A DNA stretch of 64,000 bases from Candidatus Aquiluna sp. XM-24bin5 (GCA_003149555.1 QCWE01000001.1:1-64000), one strand, 5' to 3'; counted from the stretch's first letter, positions 47,303-55,350 are shown. A program made the numbers and translations. The notes: generated by a model not told the origin, from the letters alone.

Positions 47303-47664
47303 ACGAGGACTATGTCCGTAATGCGGTATCTCTCGTAAATCAGCTCCGCACGAATAGACACAGCCTTAAGGACCCCTGAAATTTGGAGTATGACGACGCC
47401 TTGAAAAGAGTTGTCTGAGGTGAGGAAGGTGCGAGTCCTTCTCAGCACAATGTCGGGTCGCTCACGAATCCCAGTGACTTCTCGAGCCCTCGCCTCTCGG
47501 TTGTAGCGCTGGCAGATGTCGTAGTAGGCGGTGTCACTGAGCCACCTAGCCAGCTGCTCGGGCCTCCTAAGGCCTGCGAGCACCTCTACATAGGCTGCGC
47601 ATATTTCAGCAAAAAACTCGGCCGGATCTGGCGGGCTGATTGCTAACTGTGTTGCTGTAGGCAT
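47299..47664 (-). CDS. Rv3235-family protein, unknown function
   Basis: 121 residues. Short family found near secA in actinobacteria; core [38 protein letters not shown] in pieces, then a small beta domain ([30 protein letters not shown]). No enzymatic motif or signal peptide. Its stop is shared with the end of secA (CTAA), so it depends on a promoter in 47665-47781, where no other feature is evident. Confidence 0.75.
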   Translation of the reverse strand: MPTATQLAISPPDPAEFFAEICAAYVEVLAGLRRPEQLARWLSDTAYYDICQRYNREARAREVTGIRERPDIVLRRTRTFLTSDNSFQGVVILQISGVLKAVSIRAELIYERYRITDIVLV

Positions 47665-47781
47665 TTGATCCCCCTTTTTCGGTTATGGAAGGCAAAGTAT
47701 GCCGAGCAAAGCCAAATTCTGGATTTCCCGGCTTTAGACCTGTGGATAAGTCAATGCGGGAAGACTTTGGTGCTGTGATTT

Positions 47782-48204
47782 GTGGCTATGAAAGTCTTGA
47801 CCGAAACTCAAAACTATTTCCCGGCCCGCACCGAAGAGCCACTTGCATCACTGCAGCTAAACATTAGGGGGAGAGAATTCAACCTCAAGCACGCTCGTAT
47901 GGGGAATGACTTCGTGTTTGGGATTGGGACCAATTGCCTGCTGGCCGTGCCGGCTAAACGTGTTAGTGCGCTCCGGGGGTGCATCCCAAACCAAATTGAA
48001 CAGTTACAACTCGTTGATTTCCTCACGCTACAAAAGACCCCGGTTCGTCTGGAGCTTGAGGTGGATGGAAAGAAGAGCTCTAGCTGGCTCCTGAACATCA
48101 CTGGCAACTGGCTAAGAATCTCCACTCGCACGGGAGTGGAGTGGGTTCACTCATCAGCGCTAGTTATGGCAAGGATTGGGCCTGTGCATAACCCAATGCA
48201 ATGA
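47782..48204 (+). CDS. Conserved-looking hypothetical protein, unrecognised
   Basis: About 140 residues, no signal peptide and no transmembrane helix. Sequence alternates short strands (LQLNIRGREF, PVRLELEVDGKKSSSWLLNI, WLRISTRTGVEWVH), suggesting an all-beta fold; two cysteines. GTG 47782 or ATG 47788 start, with no Shine-Dalgarno, so the mRNA may be leaderless. It lies 27 bases before the SAF-domain gene and may be the first gene of a four-gene run (unknown, SAF, ATPase, kinase). Confidence 0.6.
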   Translation: MAMKVLTETQNYFPARTEEPLASLQLNIRGREFNLKHARMGNDFVFGIGTNCLLAVPAKRVSALRGCIPNQIEQLQLVDFLTLQKTPVRLELEVDGKKSSSWLLNITGNWLRISTRTGVEWVHSSALVMARIGPVHNPMQ

Positions 48205-48231
48205 TTTCTCGCCTGACCTAACCTGTCGCGC

Positions 48232-48810
48232 ATGGCAGTTCGGATCAGGCGCAGACCAAGACCCTGGGTCTTTATCGCAGGCTTCATGGCTATTGCCATG
48301 GCAGCGGCTGTGCTATTCGGGCTAAATAGGCCATTGCCAACTTACTTAGTCGCAGCCAGCACCTTGCAGCCAGGTGCGGTGTTGAGCGAAAGCGACTTTG
48401 AACTGGTGGAACTTGACCTAGGACCGATTTCCGCTAACTACGCTCAAGCCGTTCCGCAGGGACAAACAGTTGTAAACCTGATTAGAGCCGGTGAGTTGGT
48501 GCCCACAATTAGCCTTCGCGATTATTCTCCAGCCGGTTTAACATCAATCCGCTTCATGCCTGCTAGCCGCCCAGCAAGCGAGACAATCGTTGGAAGCCAC
48601 GTTGCGGTGTGGCAGGTAGTTGAAGTCGAAGAGGTGCCAACCTCTCAACTCTTGGTGGCTCGTTCTCTGGTTGTTGCAGTGGATGAGGCCGAGGGGTTGT
48701 TTGCTGACAACACACCGGAGTTAGAGCTCCAGCTCTATGCAGAGCAGGCAACCCTCGTCATGGCAGCCCTGGCAGCCGACTACCCGTTGTTCGTTCTACC
48801 CACGCCATGA
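48232..48810 (+). CDS. SAF-domain membrane protein (CpaB/RcpC-like)
   Basis: 192 residues: basic N-terminus, one transmembrane helix (about 13-31), then an SAF domain (TYLVAASTLQPGAVLSESDFELVELDLG) as in the pilus-assembly protein CpaB. No pilin, CpaF or TadB/C gene is seen nearby, so pilus assembly is not supported. It overlaps the ATPase gene by four bases, implying joint function. Confidence 0.75.
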   Translation: MAVRIRRRPRPWVFIAGFMAIAMAAAVLFGLNRPLPTYLVAASTLQPGAVLSESDFELVELDLGPISANYAQAVPQGQTVVNLIRAGELVPTISLRDYSPAGLTSIRFMPASRPASETIVGSHVAVWQVVEVEEVPTSQLLVARSLVVAVDEAEGLFADNTPELELQLYAEQATLVMAALAADYPLFVLPTP

Positions 48811-49646
48811 CACTGATCGATTTCAGGGTTCCCCAAGATAAGCAGACAAACTTGGCGACTTTGGGAAAGCAAATTGTCTGCTGGGGCAGTAGCGGTAGCG
48901 GGAAAAGCTCAATTGCAACAAATCTTGCATTCGAACTTGCATTTCTTAGCAACAAAGTCGCGCTCGTGGATGCCGATAGTTACCATCCCTCAATTGCCGC
49001 CCTACTCGGTCTTATCGACTCGGGTTCAGGGATAGCGGCGTGCCTGAGACTCTGCCGTAAAGGCCGATTTGGAACCGAGGATCTTGCGCGTCTTAGTCAG
49101 CGAATCGAATTTGAAGAGCGGAGCATTGATGTTGTCACCGGGATACCACTCGTCTCTCGCTGGCCCGAGCTGGACGCTCCCGCGCTGCATGTCTTGGCTT
49201 CGACCCTAGCGGAGCATTATGACTTTATTGTTTGGGATGTAGCGAGCTACCGGGAGATCACGATTTACGGCTCAGAGACAGCTACGTCCAGAAACGAAGC
49301 CACCAACACCCTCATTGAGCTTGCTGATCTGACAATGGGTCTTTTCCTAGCCGATCCAGTTGGAGTCAATAGGTTCCTGTTCGATTGCAAAGTTGAACAC
49401 GGTGATTTTTGGCCAGTTGCCAATAGGGTCCGCAGTACAGTGCTTGGAAAACGCCCTGAGAATGAGGTCGCAAAAGTACTCGCTGATGTCGCAGATATCC
49501 AGCTCGTTGAGTCCATTCGAGAAGACTCCTCATTTGACTCGATGCTGGCAACGGCAAAACCGTTACGGTTTCAAGGACGCAGCTCGAAGGCATTGGAGGC
49601 TATCTCTCGCCTTGCCAAGAAAGCGACCGAATACCTCGGAGAGTAA
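48807..49646 (+). CDS. ParA/MinD-superfamily ATPase (CpaE-like)
   Basis: 279 residues. Deviant Walker A WGSSGSGKSSIATNLAFE (about residues 27-44), ALVDADSYHPSIAALLGL (Walker A'), FIVWDVAS in the Walker B position. It resembles CpaE-type positioning ATPases but lacks an N-terminal receiver domain. Paired with the SAF protein and followed by the histidine kinase gene after nine bases; it may localise a membrane complex. Confidence 0.75.
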   Translation: MTLIDFRVPQDKQTNLATLGKQIVCWGSSGSGKSSIATNLAFELAFLSNKVALVDADSYHPSIAALLGLIDSGSGIAACLRLCRKGRFGTEDLARLSQRIEFEERSIDVVTGIPLVSRWPELDAPALHVLASTLAEHYDFIVWDVASYREITIYGSETATSRNEATNTLIELADLTMGLFLADPVGVNRFLFDCKVEHGDFWPVANRVRSTVLGKRPENEVAKVLADVADIQLVESIREDSSFDSMLATAKPLRFQGRSSKALEAISRLAKKATEYLGE

Positions 49647-49655
49647 ACTCGCCGC

Positions 49656-51086
49656 GTGGTGGAAAACGAAGTTCAGGAGCTGGCCTGGGTTAGGACCCTG
49701 ATGGCCGACTGGCAGCTCATCGCCGATGCGGCTTTCTCTGATCTCGTTCTTTGGGTGCCGAAGCGAACCAAGCTTCACGTTTACGCTCACGCTAGGCCGT
49801 CAACGGCCGCGACTCTGTTCTACAGAGACATCACCGGGACCGCAGCCAGAACAGATTGGCGAAAGGCAATCGATGAGGCGTGGGAGACCGGGAAGCCCGT
49901 TATCGCCAGTCAGGTGAGCGAATACAGCGGCACCGCGAGCAAGATATCTGCCTACCCAGTTTTCCAGCCAAAGAAAAACTCCAAATCCAAGCCGGTCGCG
50001 GTGATTACTCGTCACACCAACCTCGGCGAATCGCGTTACCCAAACAAGCTCCAGCTCAACTTTGTTGCTTGTGCGGAGCAGCTGCTCGAAATGGTGAGTG
50101 CAGGGGAGTTTCCAATTCCCGAAGCAGGGACAGACTCTCGACGCGGAGCACCTCGAGTAACGGACGGACTCATCAGGCTGGATAAGAGCGGCAGAGTTCT
50201 GTTCGCATCGCCTAATGCCCTTTCGATGTTCAATAGGTCTGGTTTGGATGGGGAGCTTGAGGGCAGGCTCTTCTCAGATTCGGTAAAGGGTCTGAGTCCA
50301 GTCTCGGGAAATGTTGACGAGGGGCTTCCCCTGGTTCTAACCGGCAAGGGTGCATGGAAGACAGATATCGAGTTTGAGTCGATGGTGCTCTCCATCAGGT
50401 CGATTCCTATCACCTCGGCTGGGGAGAGAAGCGGGGCTGCAGTTTTGTGTAGGGATGTGACCGAGCTTCGCGTTAGAGAGCGCGAGCTGCTTACAAAGGA
50501 CCTAACTATTCGGGAGATTCATCACCGCGTTAAGAACAACCTCCAAACTGTCGCAAGCTTGCTTCGAATTCAGTCGAGGCAGTCGAAATCTGAAGAGGTG
50601 AAGGACTCACTTGCCCAGGCTATGCGCAGGGTGTCGTCAATTGCAGTGGTTCACGACGTGCTGTCTGAGGGCATTGACCAGGAGATCTCCTTCGATCAGA
50701 TCTTTGACCGCATCCTTCAGCTCATCCCAGAGATTGCCTCTGGCTTTCACAGCAAGGTAAAGACGGCATTCTCGGGCAGCTTTGGGGACCTTGATGCAGA
50801 CAAGGCAACCACGCTTGCACTAGTGCTTACGGAGTTGGTCGCAAACGCGGTCCAACACGGTCTGGCCGATGCATCAGGAGAAATTAGTGTCGAGGCGGCG
50901 AGAGACAATCACCTACTCCGCGTTGAAGTCACAGACAATGGCAGCGGTCTAGTGGAGGGCAAGATAGGCAGTGGCCTGGGCACGCAAATAGTCAGGACCC
51001 TCGTTGAGAGTGAACTTCAGGGAAAGATCGCCTGGACATCGCCAATTAGAGGCGGTACGAAGGTGAGTGTCGAGCTGCCCGTTTAG
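49656..51086 (+). CDS. pdtaS: Cytosolic sensor histidine kinase, PdtaS type
   Basis: 476 residues, GTG start. N-terminal GAF-like domain (1-150), PAS domain (about 165-275), then HisKA_2 with phosphoacceptor in LTIREIHHRVKNNLQTVASLL and an HWE/HisKA_2-type ATPase (LVLTELVANAVQHG, DNGSGL). In mycobacteria PdtaS (Rv3220c) signals to an ANTAR RNA-binding regulator, PdtaR; no such gene is seen in this window. The position next to whiB1 is the same. Stop overlaps whiB1 by four bases, convergent. Confidence 0.88.
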   Translation: MVENEVQELAWVRTLMADWQLIADAAFSDLVLWVPKRTKLHVYAHARPSTAATLFYRDITGTAARTDWRKAIDEAWETGKPVIASQVSEYSGTASKISAYPVFQPKKNSKSKPVAVITRHTNLGESRYPNKLQLNFVACAEQLLEMVSAGEFPIPEAGTDSRRGAPRVTDGLIRLDKSGRVLFASPNALSMFNRSGLDGELEGRLFSDSVKGLSPVSGNVDEGLPLVLTGKGAWKTDIEFESMVLSIRSIPITSAGERSGAAVLCRDVTELRVRERELLTKDLTIREIHHRVKNNLQTVASLLRIQSRQSKSEEVKDSLAQAMRRVSSIAVVHDVLSEGIDQEISFDQIFDRILQLIPEIASGFHSKVKTAFSGSFGDLDADKATTLALVLTELVANAVQHGLADASGEISVEAARDNHLLRVEVTDNGSGLVEGKIGSGLGTQIVRTLVESELQGKIAWTSPIRGGTKVSVELPV

Positions 51087-51337
51087 CCGGCGCGTCGAGC
51101 ACGTGCGTAGCGACGCTTGAGCGAGCGACGCTCGTCTTCACTCAGACCACCCCATACGCCGGTGTCCTGGTTTTCTTTGATTGCGTACTCAAGGCACTGA
51201 GCGGAAACATCGCATTGACGGCAGATTGACTTGGCTTGCTCGATTTGCTCCAGAGCTGGTCCAGTGTTCCCTACGGGGAAGAAGAGCTCGGGATCTTCGT
51301 TGAGGCATCGGGCCTGATTTAGCCAGGTCATATCCAT
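51083..51337 (-). CDS. whiB1: WhiB-family regulator WhiB1
   Basis: 84 residues. First Cys in QARCLNEDPELFFPVG, then CRQC and AQCLEYA, followed by GVWGGLSEDERRSLKRR. This is the short WhiB1 form, a nitric-oxide-sensitive Fe-S protein bound to the sigma factor in mycobacteria. ATG 51337 or 51331. Divergent from the small membrane protein gene across 71 bases. Confidence 0.93.
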   Translation of the reverse strand: MDMTWLNQARCLNEDPELFFPVGNTGPALEQIEQAKSICRQCDVSAQCLEYAIKENQDTGVWGGLSEDERRSLKRRYARARRAG

Positions 51338-51408
51338 AGTTTTCTGTTATTCCTAAGGTCAATTGCGGCTTGTTTTGCAGGTAAAGTCCTACTGACAACC
51401 CCAAAATC

Positions 51409-51831
51409 GTGTCACAGCGAGGCCCAGAAATCAATACCCAATCTCCCAAAAGACCCCTGCGTTTGCTCATAGCGATAGCTATTGTCAGTGCTCAGGCACT
51501 GGTGCTATGGGCTCTAGGGCTGCAGTCAATCCTTGCCGTGCTCAACGGCTTAGTCACCTCAATCGCAAGCTCATTGTTTCTTGTTGGCCTAATACTGGGA
51601 GCGGCAATCTGGGCAACGAATGTGGTGCTTGGACTTTGGAAACTAAAGCGCTGGGCTCACACGCCTGCTCTCATGCTCCAGCTTCTCGGCGCGGCAATTG
51701 GAACCGCATCATTTAGTGGAGAGTTTGCGGAGCCTCTAGTTGGAACGCTGCTTCTTGGGTCAGCGGCTTTAGCCTTTGTGCTGCTTTTCGGAGGCGGCAT
51801 ACGCGGCCTCTTCCACAGCTCTACTGACTAA
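51409..51831 (+). CDS. Small multi-pass membrane protein, unknown function
   Basis: 140 residues with four hydrophobic helices (about 18-38, 44-64, 85-102, 108-130). No motif recognised. GTG start at 51409; TAAAGT at 51382-51387 is a candidate -10. Its last 11 bases overlap the convergent peroxiredoxin gene. Confidence 0.65.
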   Translation: MSQRGPEINTQSPKRPLRLLIAIAIVSAQALVLWALGLQSILAVLNGLVTSIASSLFLVGLILGAAIWATNVVLGLWKLKRWAHTPALMLQLLGAAIGTASFSGEFAEPLVGTLLLGSAALAFVLLFGGGIRGLFHSSTD

Positions 51832-52315
51832 CTAGCTTGAGTAGCTTGGGGATGTGGCCAGTGGCTCTGACGTTATACATGGCCTCTTTCACCACTCCTC
51901 CCGCCTCGACGACGATTGTCGAGCGGAGCACGCCCCGGTACAGCCGACCAAAGATTGTTTTGTCTCCGAAAGCACCGAACGCTTTGTGGGCTGCGAGATC
52001 TGGATCTGACAGCAGGGTAAATGTGAGCTCGTGAGAGTCTTCAAAGCTCTTTAGTCGCTCTACCGAATCGGGTGAAACCCCAACGATTTGGTAGCCCTTT
52101 TTTTCAAACTCCTCGACGTGGTCCTGAAAGTCAGCGGCCTCTTTGGTGCAGCCTGGCGTGCCCGCGGATGGGAAAAAGTAGAGAACAGTGCCCTGAGCAA
52201 ATAGCTGATCACCGAGGATGACTTGACCGTCTTGATTTGGCAGTGCGAGCTCTGGCACGTTATCCCCGGAGCGCAGTTGCACGGTGGAACCAGCTAGCTC
52301 ACGACTTTCTGTCAT
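51821..52315 (-). CDS. Peroxiredoxin, Bcp/PrxQ type
   Basis: Thiol peroxidase of 164 residues reducing hydrogen peroxide or organic peroxides. Active site FFPSAGTPGCTKEAADF with peroxidatic Cys in the PGCT motif; no resolving Cys five residues later, so 1-Cys or partner-dependent chemistry is likely. GVSPDSVERLKSF follows as in Bcp. Encoded just beyond the tRNA-Lys and heliorhodopsin pair. A paralogue with the CxxxxC-like TTQAC arrangement lies at 55953-56408. Confidence 0.88.
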   Translation of the reverse strand: MTESRELAGSTVQLRSGDNVPELALPNQDGQVILGDQLFAQGTVLYFFPSAGTPGCTKEAADFQDHVEEFEKKGYQIVGVSPDSVERLKSFEDSHELTFTLLSDPDLAAHKAFGAFGDKTIFGRLYRGVLRSTIVVEAGGVVKEAMYNVRATGHIPKLLKLVSQ

Positions 52316-52390
52316 AGCAACAGACTAATTTGAAAGGTGAGCGTGTTTAGTGAAATTTCGCCGAAAGCGTCCATTGGAAATGCTTGGCAG

Positions 52391-52413
52391 GTCGGTGTAG
52401 TCAAGTGGTAGGC
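52391..52413 (+). pseudogene. Possible 5' tRNA fragment (relic) ahead of tRNA-Lys
   Basis: GTCGGTG TA GTC AAGTGGTA GGC reads like positions 1-25 of a tRNA: seven-base acceptor strand, T8-A9, three-pair D-stem and a D-loop with GG. No anticodon or T arm follows; tRNA-Lys starts 13 bases later. The only support is this resemblance. Confidence 0.35.
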
Positions 52414-52425
52414 TTTTGCGCTGAT

Positions 52426-52501
<76 letters not shown>

Positions 52502-52532
52502 ATAAATCCAGCAGTGGACGGAAAGTCTCCTC

Positions 52533-53303
52533 TCAGACTCCCATAGTCCCGAGCACGATTACCCAGCCAAGAACCGACTTCGCCACCAGGCTGAGAACGA
52601 TGTAGGCCTTCTCCCCGAATGGATAGCTCCTCCAGGGACCAACCTTTTTGTATTGCAAGAACATATTGATTGCAAAGGTGTTGAAAAAGATAAAGGTAGC
52701 CAAGAATCCGATTTGAGCGTACGCGGGCACGGCGTCCGAGATGTTCCCTGTCGAGACAATGAAGTAAATCGCACCCATAATCCAAGGGACGATTCCAGCA
52801 ACGACTCCGACATTGAAGGGGAGCCAGCTCACCTTGTCTGTCAGCTGGTTGTAGCGCTCCATGACCAAACCCATCAGATTCATGATGAAGTTCAGGGTGA
52901 AAATGAAGACCACAGTCGAAACCTCGATTAGACCACCAAGCATCAAAAGCACCACCAACATCAGTGAGGAGCTAATTGAGTACTCCCACCAACGTGGAGG
53001 GTTTATGCCTTTTGCAATGTTCTGTTCGTAGCGCTGAATGTAGAAGGGAGCCGAGATCATCAGGTGAGCAAATGCGGAGAGCAGCAAGAAAATCGGAGCA
53101 ATTAGAGAAATCGGGAAGTCAAAGAGAGTCTCACTCACAGGCTGAATCCCCTGAGGGGTTTCATCGAAGAACCGAGTTATCACCGGTATCTTTGCCGCAT
53201 CGTCAAGTATTAGGAAGAGCACCAATGCTTGAGCGAGGTGGAAAACACCCGCAATCCTGTTGAACGTCTGTAGTTGTTTTCCCAGCGCAGTTTCTGGCTT
53301 CAA
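52533..53303 (-). CDS. Heliorhodopsin
   Basis: 256 residues with seven hydrophobic helices. Heliorhodopsins are retinal proteins distinct from type-1 rhodopsins, with an inverted membrane orientation and slow photocycles. Seen: N-terminus LQTFNRIAGVFHLAQ; helix C with RWWEYSISSSLM, where E107 is the expected Schiff-base counterion; His at 22 and 80, matching conserved polar-pocket histidines; and helix G YIVLSLVAKSVLGW with retinal-binding K242. No proton-pump DTE/NDQ motif. TTG start at 53303, with GGAG nine bases upstream. It is preceded on the same strand by cupin and DUF1905 genes. Retinal source genes (blh/brp) are not in the window. Confidence 0.93.
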   Translation of the reverse strand: MKPETALGKQLQTFNRIAGVFHLAQALVLFLILDDAAKIPVITRFFDETPQGIQPVSETLFDFPISLIAPIFLLLSAFAHLMISAPFYIQRYEQNIAKGINPPRWWEYSISSSLMLVVLLMLGGLIEVSTVVFIFTLNFIMNLMGLVMERYNQLTDKVSWLPFNVGVVAGIVPWIMGAIYFIVSTGNISDAVPAYAQIGFLATFIFFNTFAINMFLQYKKVGPWRSYPFGEKAYIVLSLVAKSVLGWVIVLGTMGV

Positions 53304-53351
53304 TTTGCTTCTCCGGTCTATCTATTCACTGGAGCAAACAAGCCTGTCTCG

Positions 53352-53366
53352 GGTTGAATTCCAACC
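53352..53366. promoter_or_regulatory. Inverted repeat upstream of the heliorhodopsin gene
   Basis: GGTTG-AATTC-CAACC, five-base arms, 49 bases before the heliorhodopsin start in the 87-base gap after the cupin gene. Candidate operator; short enough to be chance. No clear -10/-35 pair is seen on the minus strand. Confidence 0.3.
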
Positions 53367-53390
53367 TCTTGCCTTGACCGTGCCCGTTTT

Positions 53391-53819
53391 TCACCATGGC
53401 ATCGGTATGTCACGGATGGGGTGCGCATCATCTGGGATTGCCTTGAGCTTTCCACCACCAGCTCTAATGCAAAGCCAACGCAGCTCAGATGGGCTATCGG
53501 GCGTGCAACGCCAGGTTCGCATGACTCCAGTACCCACATGCACTACTGTTCCCGCACTCACATCCACAACCTCATCATCGAGCCCCATCTGGCCCTCTCC
53601 CTCGAGAAAGATGTAGACCTCCTCTAGTTCGGAGTGGCTGTGCCAGTAGCCGGCCTCCTCGCCCGGTTCATAAGCTGTTGCGGTAAAGCCGATCACCTCG
53701 GTGTCGAGCTCGTGGTCAATCACTCTTCGACCCTGCTTGTTGGTTGCCGGAACGAATCCGCCGAAGTGGTCGCGCCAAGTTTCCATTGGACCCATTTGTG
53801 TAATGCTGTAGTTACTCAT
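53391..53819 (-). CDS. Single-domain cupin protein
   Basis: 142 residues. Cupin motif 1 is clear: GYWHSHSELEEVYIFLEGEG, with the two His and Glu metal ligands. Motif 2 (AGTVVHVGTGVMRTW) keeps the fold but lacks a clear motif-2 metal His. Function cannot be assigned; small cupins range from isomerases to sensors. The gene lies 18 bases... upstream to downstream between DUF1905 (gap 18 bases) and heliorhodopsin (gap 87 bases), all on the minus strand, so co-expression is plausible. Confidence 0.8.
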   Translation of the reverse strand: MSNYSITQMGPMETWRDHFGGFVPATNKQGRRVIDHELDTEVIGFTATAYEPGEEAGYWHSHSELEEVYIFLEGEGQMGLDDEVVDVSAGTVVHVGTGVMRTWRCTPDSPSELRWLCIRAGGGKLKAIPDDAHPIRDIPMPW

Positions 53820-53837
53820 GGCATTCAGGCTAGCTGG

Positions 53838-54125
53838 CTAGAAGCCGAGTAGCAGCGTGAGTGCAACCTCATCACCAACCGAAATGCTGTGACGCTTTCT
53901 AACCTCGTCCTTCAGCGGAATGAAGTAGACGCCATCCTTTGGAGTAATTGCGGTTCGATACTCCCTACCCCCAACGACTATCTTGCATGTGATCATGCCC
54001 CAGCCGTAGGTGAGCTCCTGCTTGACCTCGTCTATCTCCCTGGCAAACTCTTCTGAGGTGGCGACAAAGTAGAAGGGGGCAGGCCCCCTCCATTCGAATA
54101 CCTTGCCAACTACCTCAAATTCCAT
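53838..54125 (-). CDS. DUF1905-domain protein
   Basis: 95 residues. MEFEVVGKVFEWRGPAPFYFV, WGMITCKIVVGGREYRTAI, then YFIPLKDEVRKRHSISVGDEV: the small beta-barrel DUF1905 fold, of unknown function. Start ATG 54125 is supported by GAGGAG about nine bases upstream; the frame is open to 54167. It may head an operon with the cupin and heliorhodopsin genes. Divergent from the DUF2087 gene. Confidence 0.82.
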   Translation of the reverse strand: MEFEVVGKVFEWRGPAPFYFVATSEEFAREIDEVKQELTYGWGMITCKIVVGGREYRTAITPKDGVYFIPLKDEVRKRHSISVGDEVALTLLLGF

Positions 54126-54159
54126 CGCAGGCGACTCCTCTGTCTGTAAGAATCTAGCT

Positions 54160-54423
54160 GTGAACAAGGGTATAGAGCGCTTCCTGAATAAACACGGTCG
54201 GCTGGCACAGATACCAGTGCGTGATGATAGACGCTTAGAGGTTTTAGGGCACCTCGCAAAAGAGTTCCAACCAGATCAGGAACTTAGCGAGATTGAGGTA
54301 AACGAAAAAGTCATGCCTTTTCACGACGACTACGTGATGCTGCGTAGGATGCTGGTCGATTACAAGTTTCTAAACCGCAGCCTCGACGGCAAGACTTACT
54401 GGAGACCGAAGAGTGCCCAATAA
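54160..54423 (+). CDS. DUF2087-domain protein
   Basis: 87 residues. RFLNKHGRLAQIPVRDDRRLEVLGHLAKEF followed by EVNEKVMPFHDDYVMLRRMLVDYKFLNR in pieces, and TYWRP at the end: the DUF2087 winged-helix-like domain often fused to ArsR-type regulators, here alone. It may bind nucleic acid; role unknown. GTG 54160 is preferred to upstream TTG/ATG codons that lie inside the divergent gene's leader. The last 11 bases overlap the dehydrogenase gene. Confidence 0.78.
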   Translation: MNKGIERFLNKHGRLAQIPVRDDRRLEVLGHLAKEFQPDQELSEIEVNEKVMPFHDDYVMLRRMLVDYKFLNRSLDGKTYWRPKSAQ

Positions 54424-55342
54424 CCTAATCGCCCTCGAACCTAGGCAGTTTGAGACCTACGTGGAGGCAATCGAAGCCTCAGGCGGAAAAGTAAGCCAGC
54501 TTGACCCGGATGTCCAAGCACTTGTGTGGACCGACTACGCAAGAGCTGACTTGCTGTCTGATGCCCTAGCGGCGAATCCCCAATTGAAGTTTGTGCAATT
54601 GCCATTTGCTGGCGTCGATGCCTTCAGCAAAATAATTGCTGACTACCCGGAGATTACATTCACCTCGGCCAAGCGCTCATACTCTGAGCCAGTTGCAGAG
54701 CATGCCCTGATGCTCTGCATGGCGCTTGGCAGGGTAATTCCAGAGAGAGTGCGCGCAACGAGCTGGGGTAAGAAGCATGCCGACAGCCTCTTTGATGCCG
54801 AGGTATTGATAGTTGGCGGTGGCGGGATAGCGCAGCAGCTAGTCGAACTTTTGGCTCCCATGCGATCTAGAGTCACAGTTGTTCGAAAGCGACCAGCCGA
54901 ACTCTTTGAGAACTCTGAATATTCAGAAGTTGTAGGTTTTGATCAGCTCGATGTGAAGCTAGCGAGCGCTCAGTTCGTGGTGTTGGCTTGTGCACTCACG
55001 GCTGAGACGAAGTTCCTATTCGACAAGCATAGGTTTGGCCTAATGCGACCGGATTCGTACCTAGTCAATGTAGCTCGGGGAGAGGTTGTAAACCAGGAGG
55101 ACCTGGTTGAGGCACTGCGTTTAGGGCAGATTGCTGCCTGTGCAACCGATGTCACCTACCCCGAACCACTTCCCGAGGATCATGAGATGTGGCGGGTGGA
55201 AAACCTGCTGATCACTCCACATACCGCCGACACCATGCCAATCGTCACAAGGCTATTCGCGCTGCGACTTCGAGAGAACATCTCAGCATGGCTAGCCGGA
55301 GATGAGCTTGTCGGGGTTGTGGACCCCGCGCTTGGTTACTAG
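54413..55342 (+). CDS. D-isomer-specific 2-hydroxyacid dehydrogenase family protein
   Basis: 309 residues, GTG start. NAD-binding VLIVGGGGIAQQLVELL (about residues 131-147), catalytic Arg in NVARGEVVN, Glu in TYPEPLPEDH, and His in LITPHTAD. The substrate is not deducible; phosphoglycerate dehydrogenase is unlikely because there is no ACT or regulatory domain. Coupled to the DUF2087 gene and followed eight bases later by a LysE-type exporter. Confidence 0.88.
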   Translation: MPNNLIALEPRQFETYVEAIEASGGKVSQLDPDVQALVWTDYARADLLSDALAANPQLKFVQLPFAGVDAFSKIIADYPEITFTSAKRSYSEPVAEHALMLCMALGRVIPERVRATSWGKKHADSLFDAEVLIVGGGGIAQQLVELLAPMRSRVTVVRKRPAELFENSEYSEVVGFDQLDVKLASAQFVVLACALTAETKFLFDKHRFGLMRPDSYLVNVARGEVVNQEDLVEALRLGQIAACATDVTYPEPLPEDHEMWRVENLLITPHTADTMPIVTRLFALRLRENISAWLAGDELVGVVDPALGY

Positions 55343-55350
55343 GCGGCGAC

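Noticed and set aside
48232..49646. Tad/Flp pilus locus
   Set aside because: Only CpaB- and CpaE-like proteins are present; no pilin, prepilin peptidase, CpaF or TadB/C.
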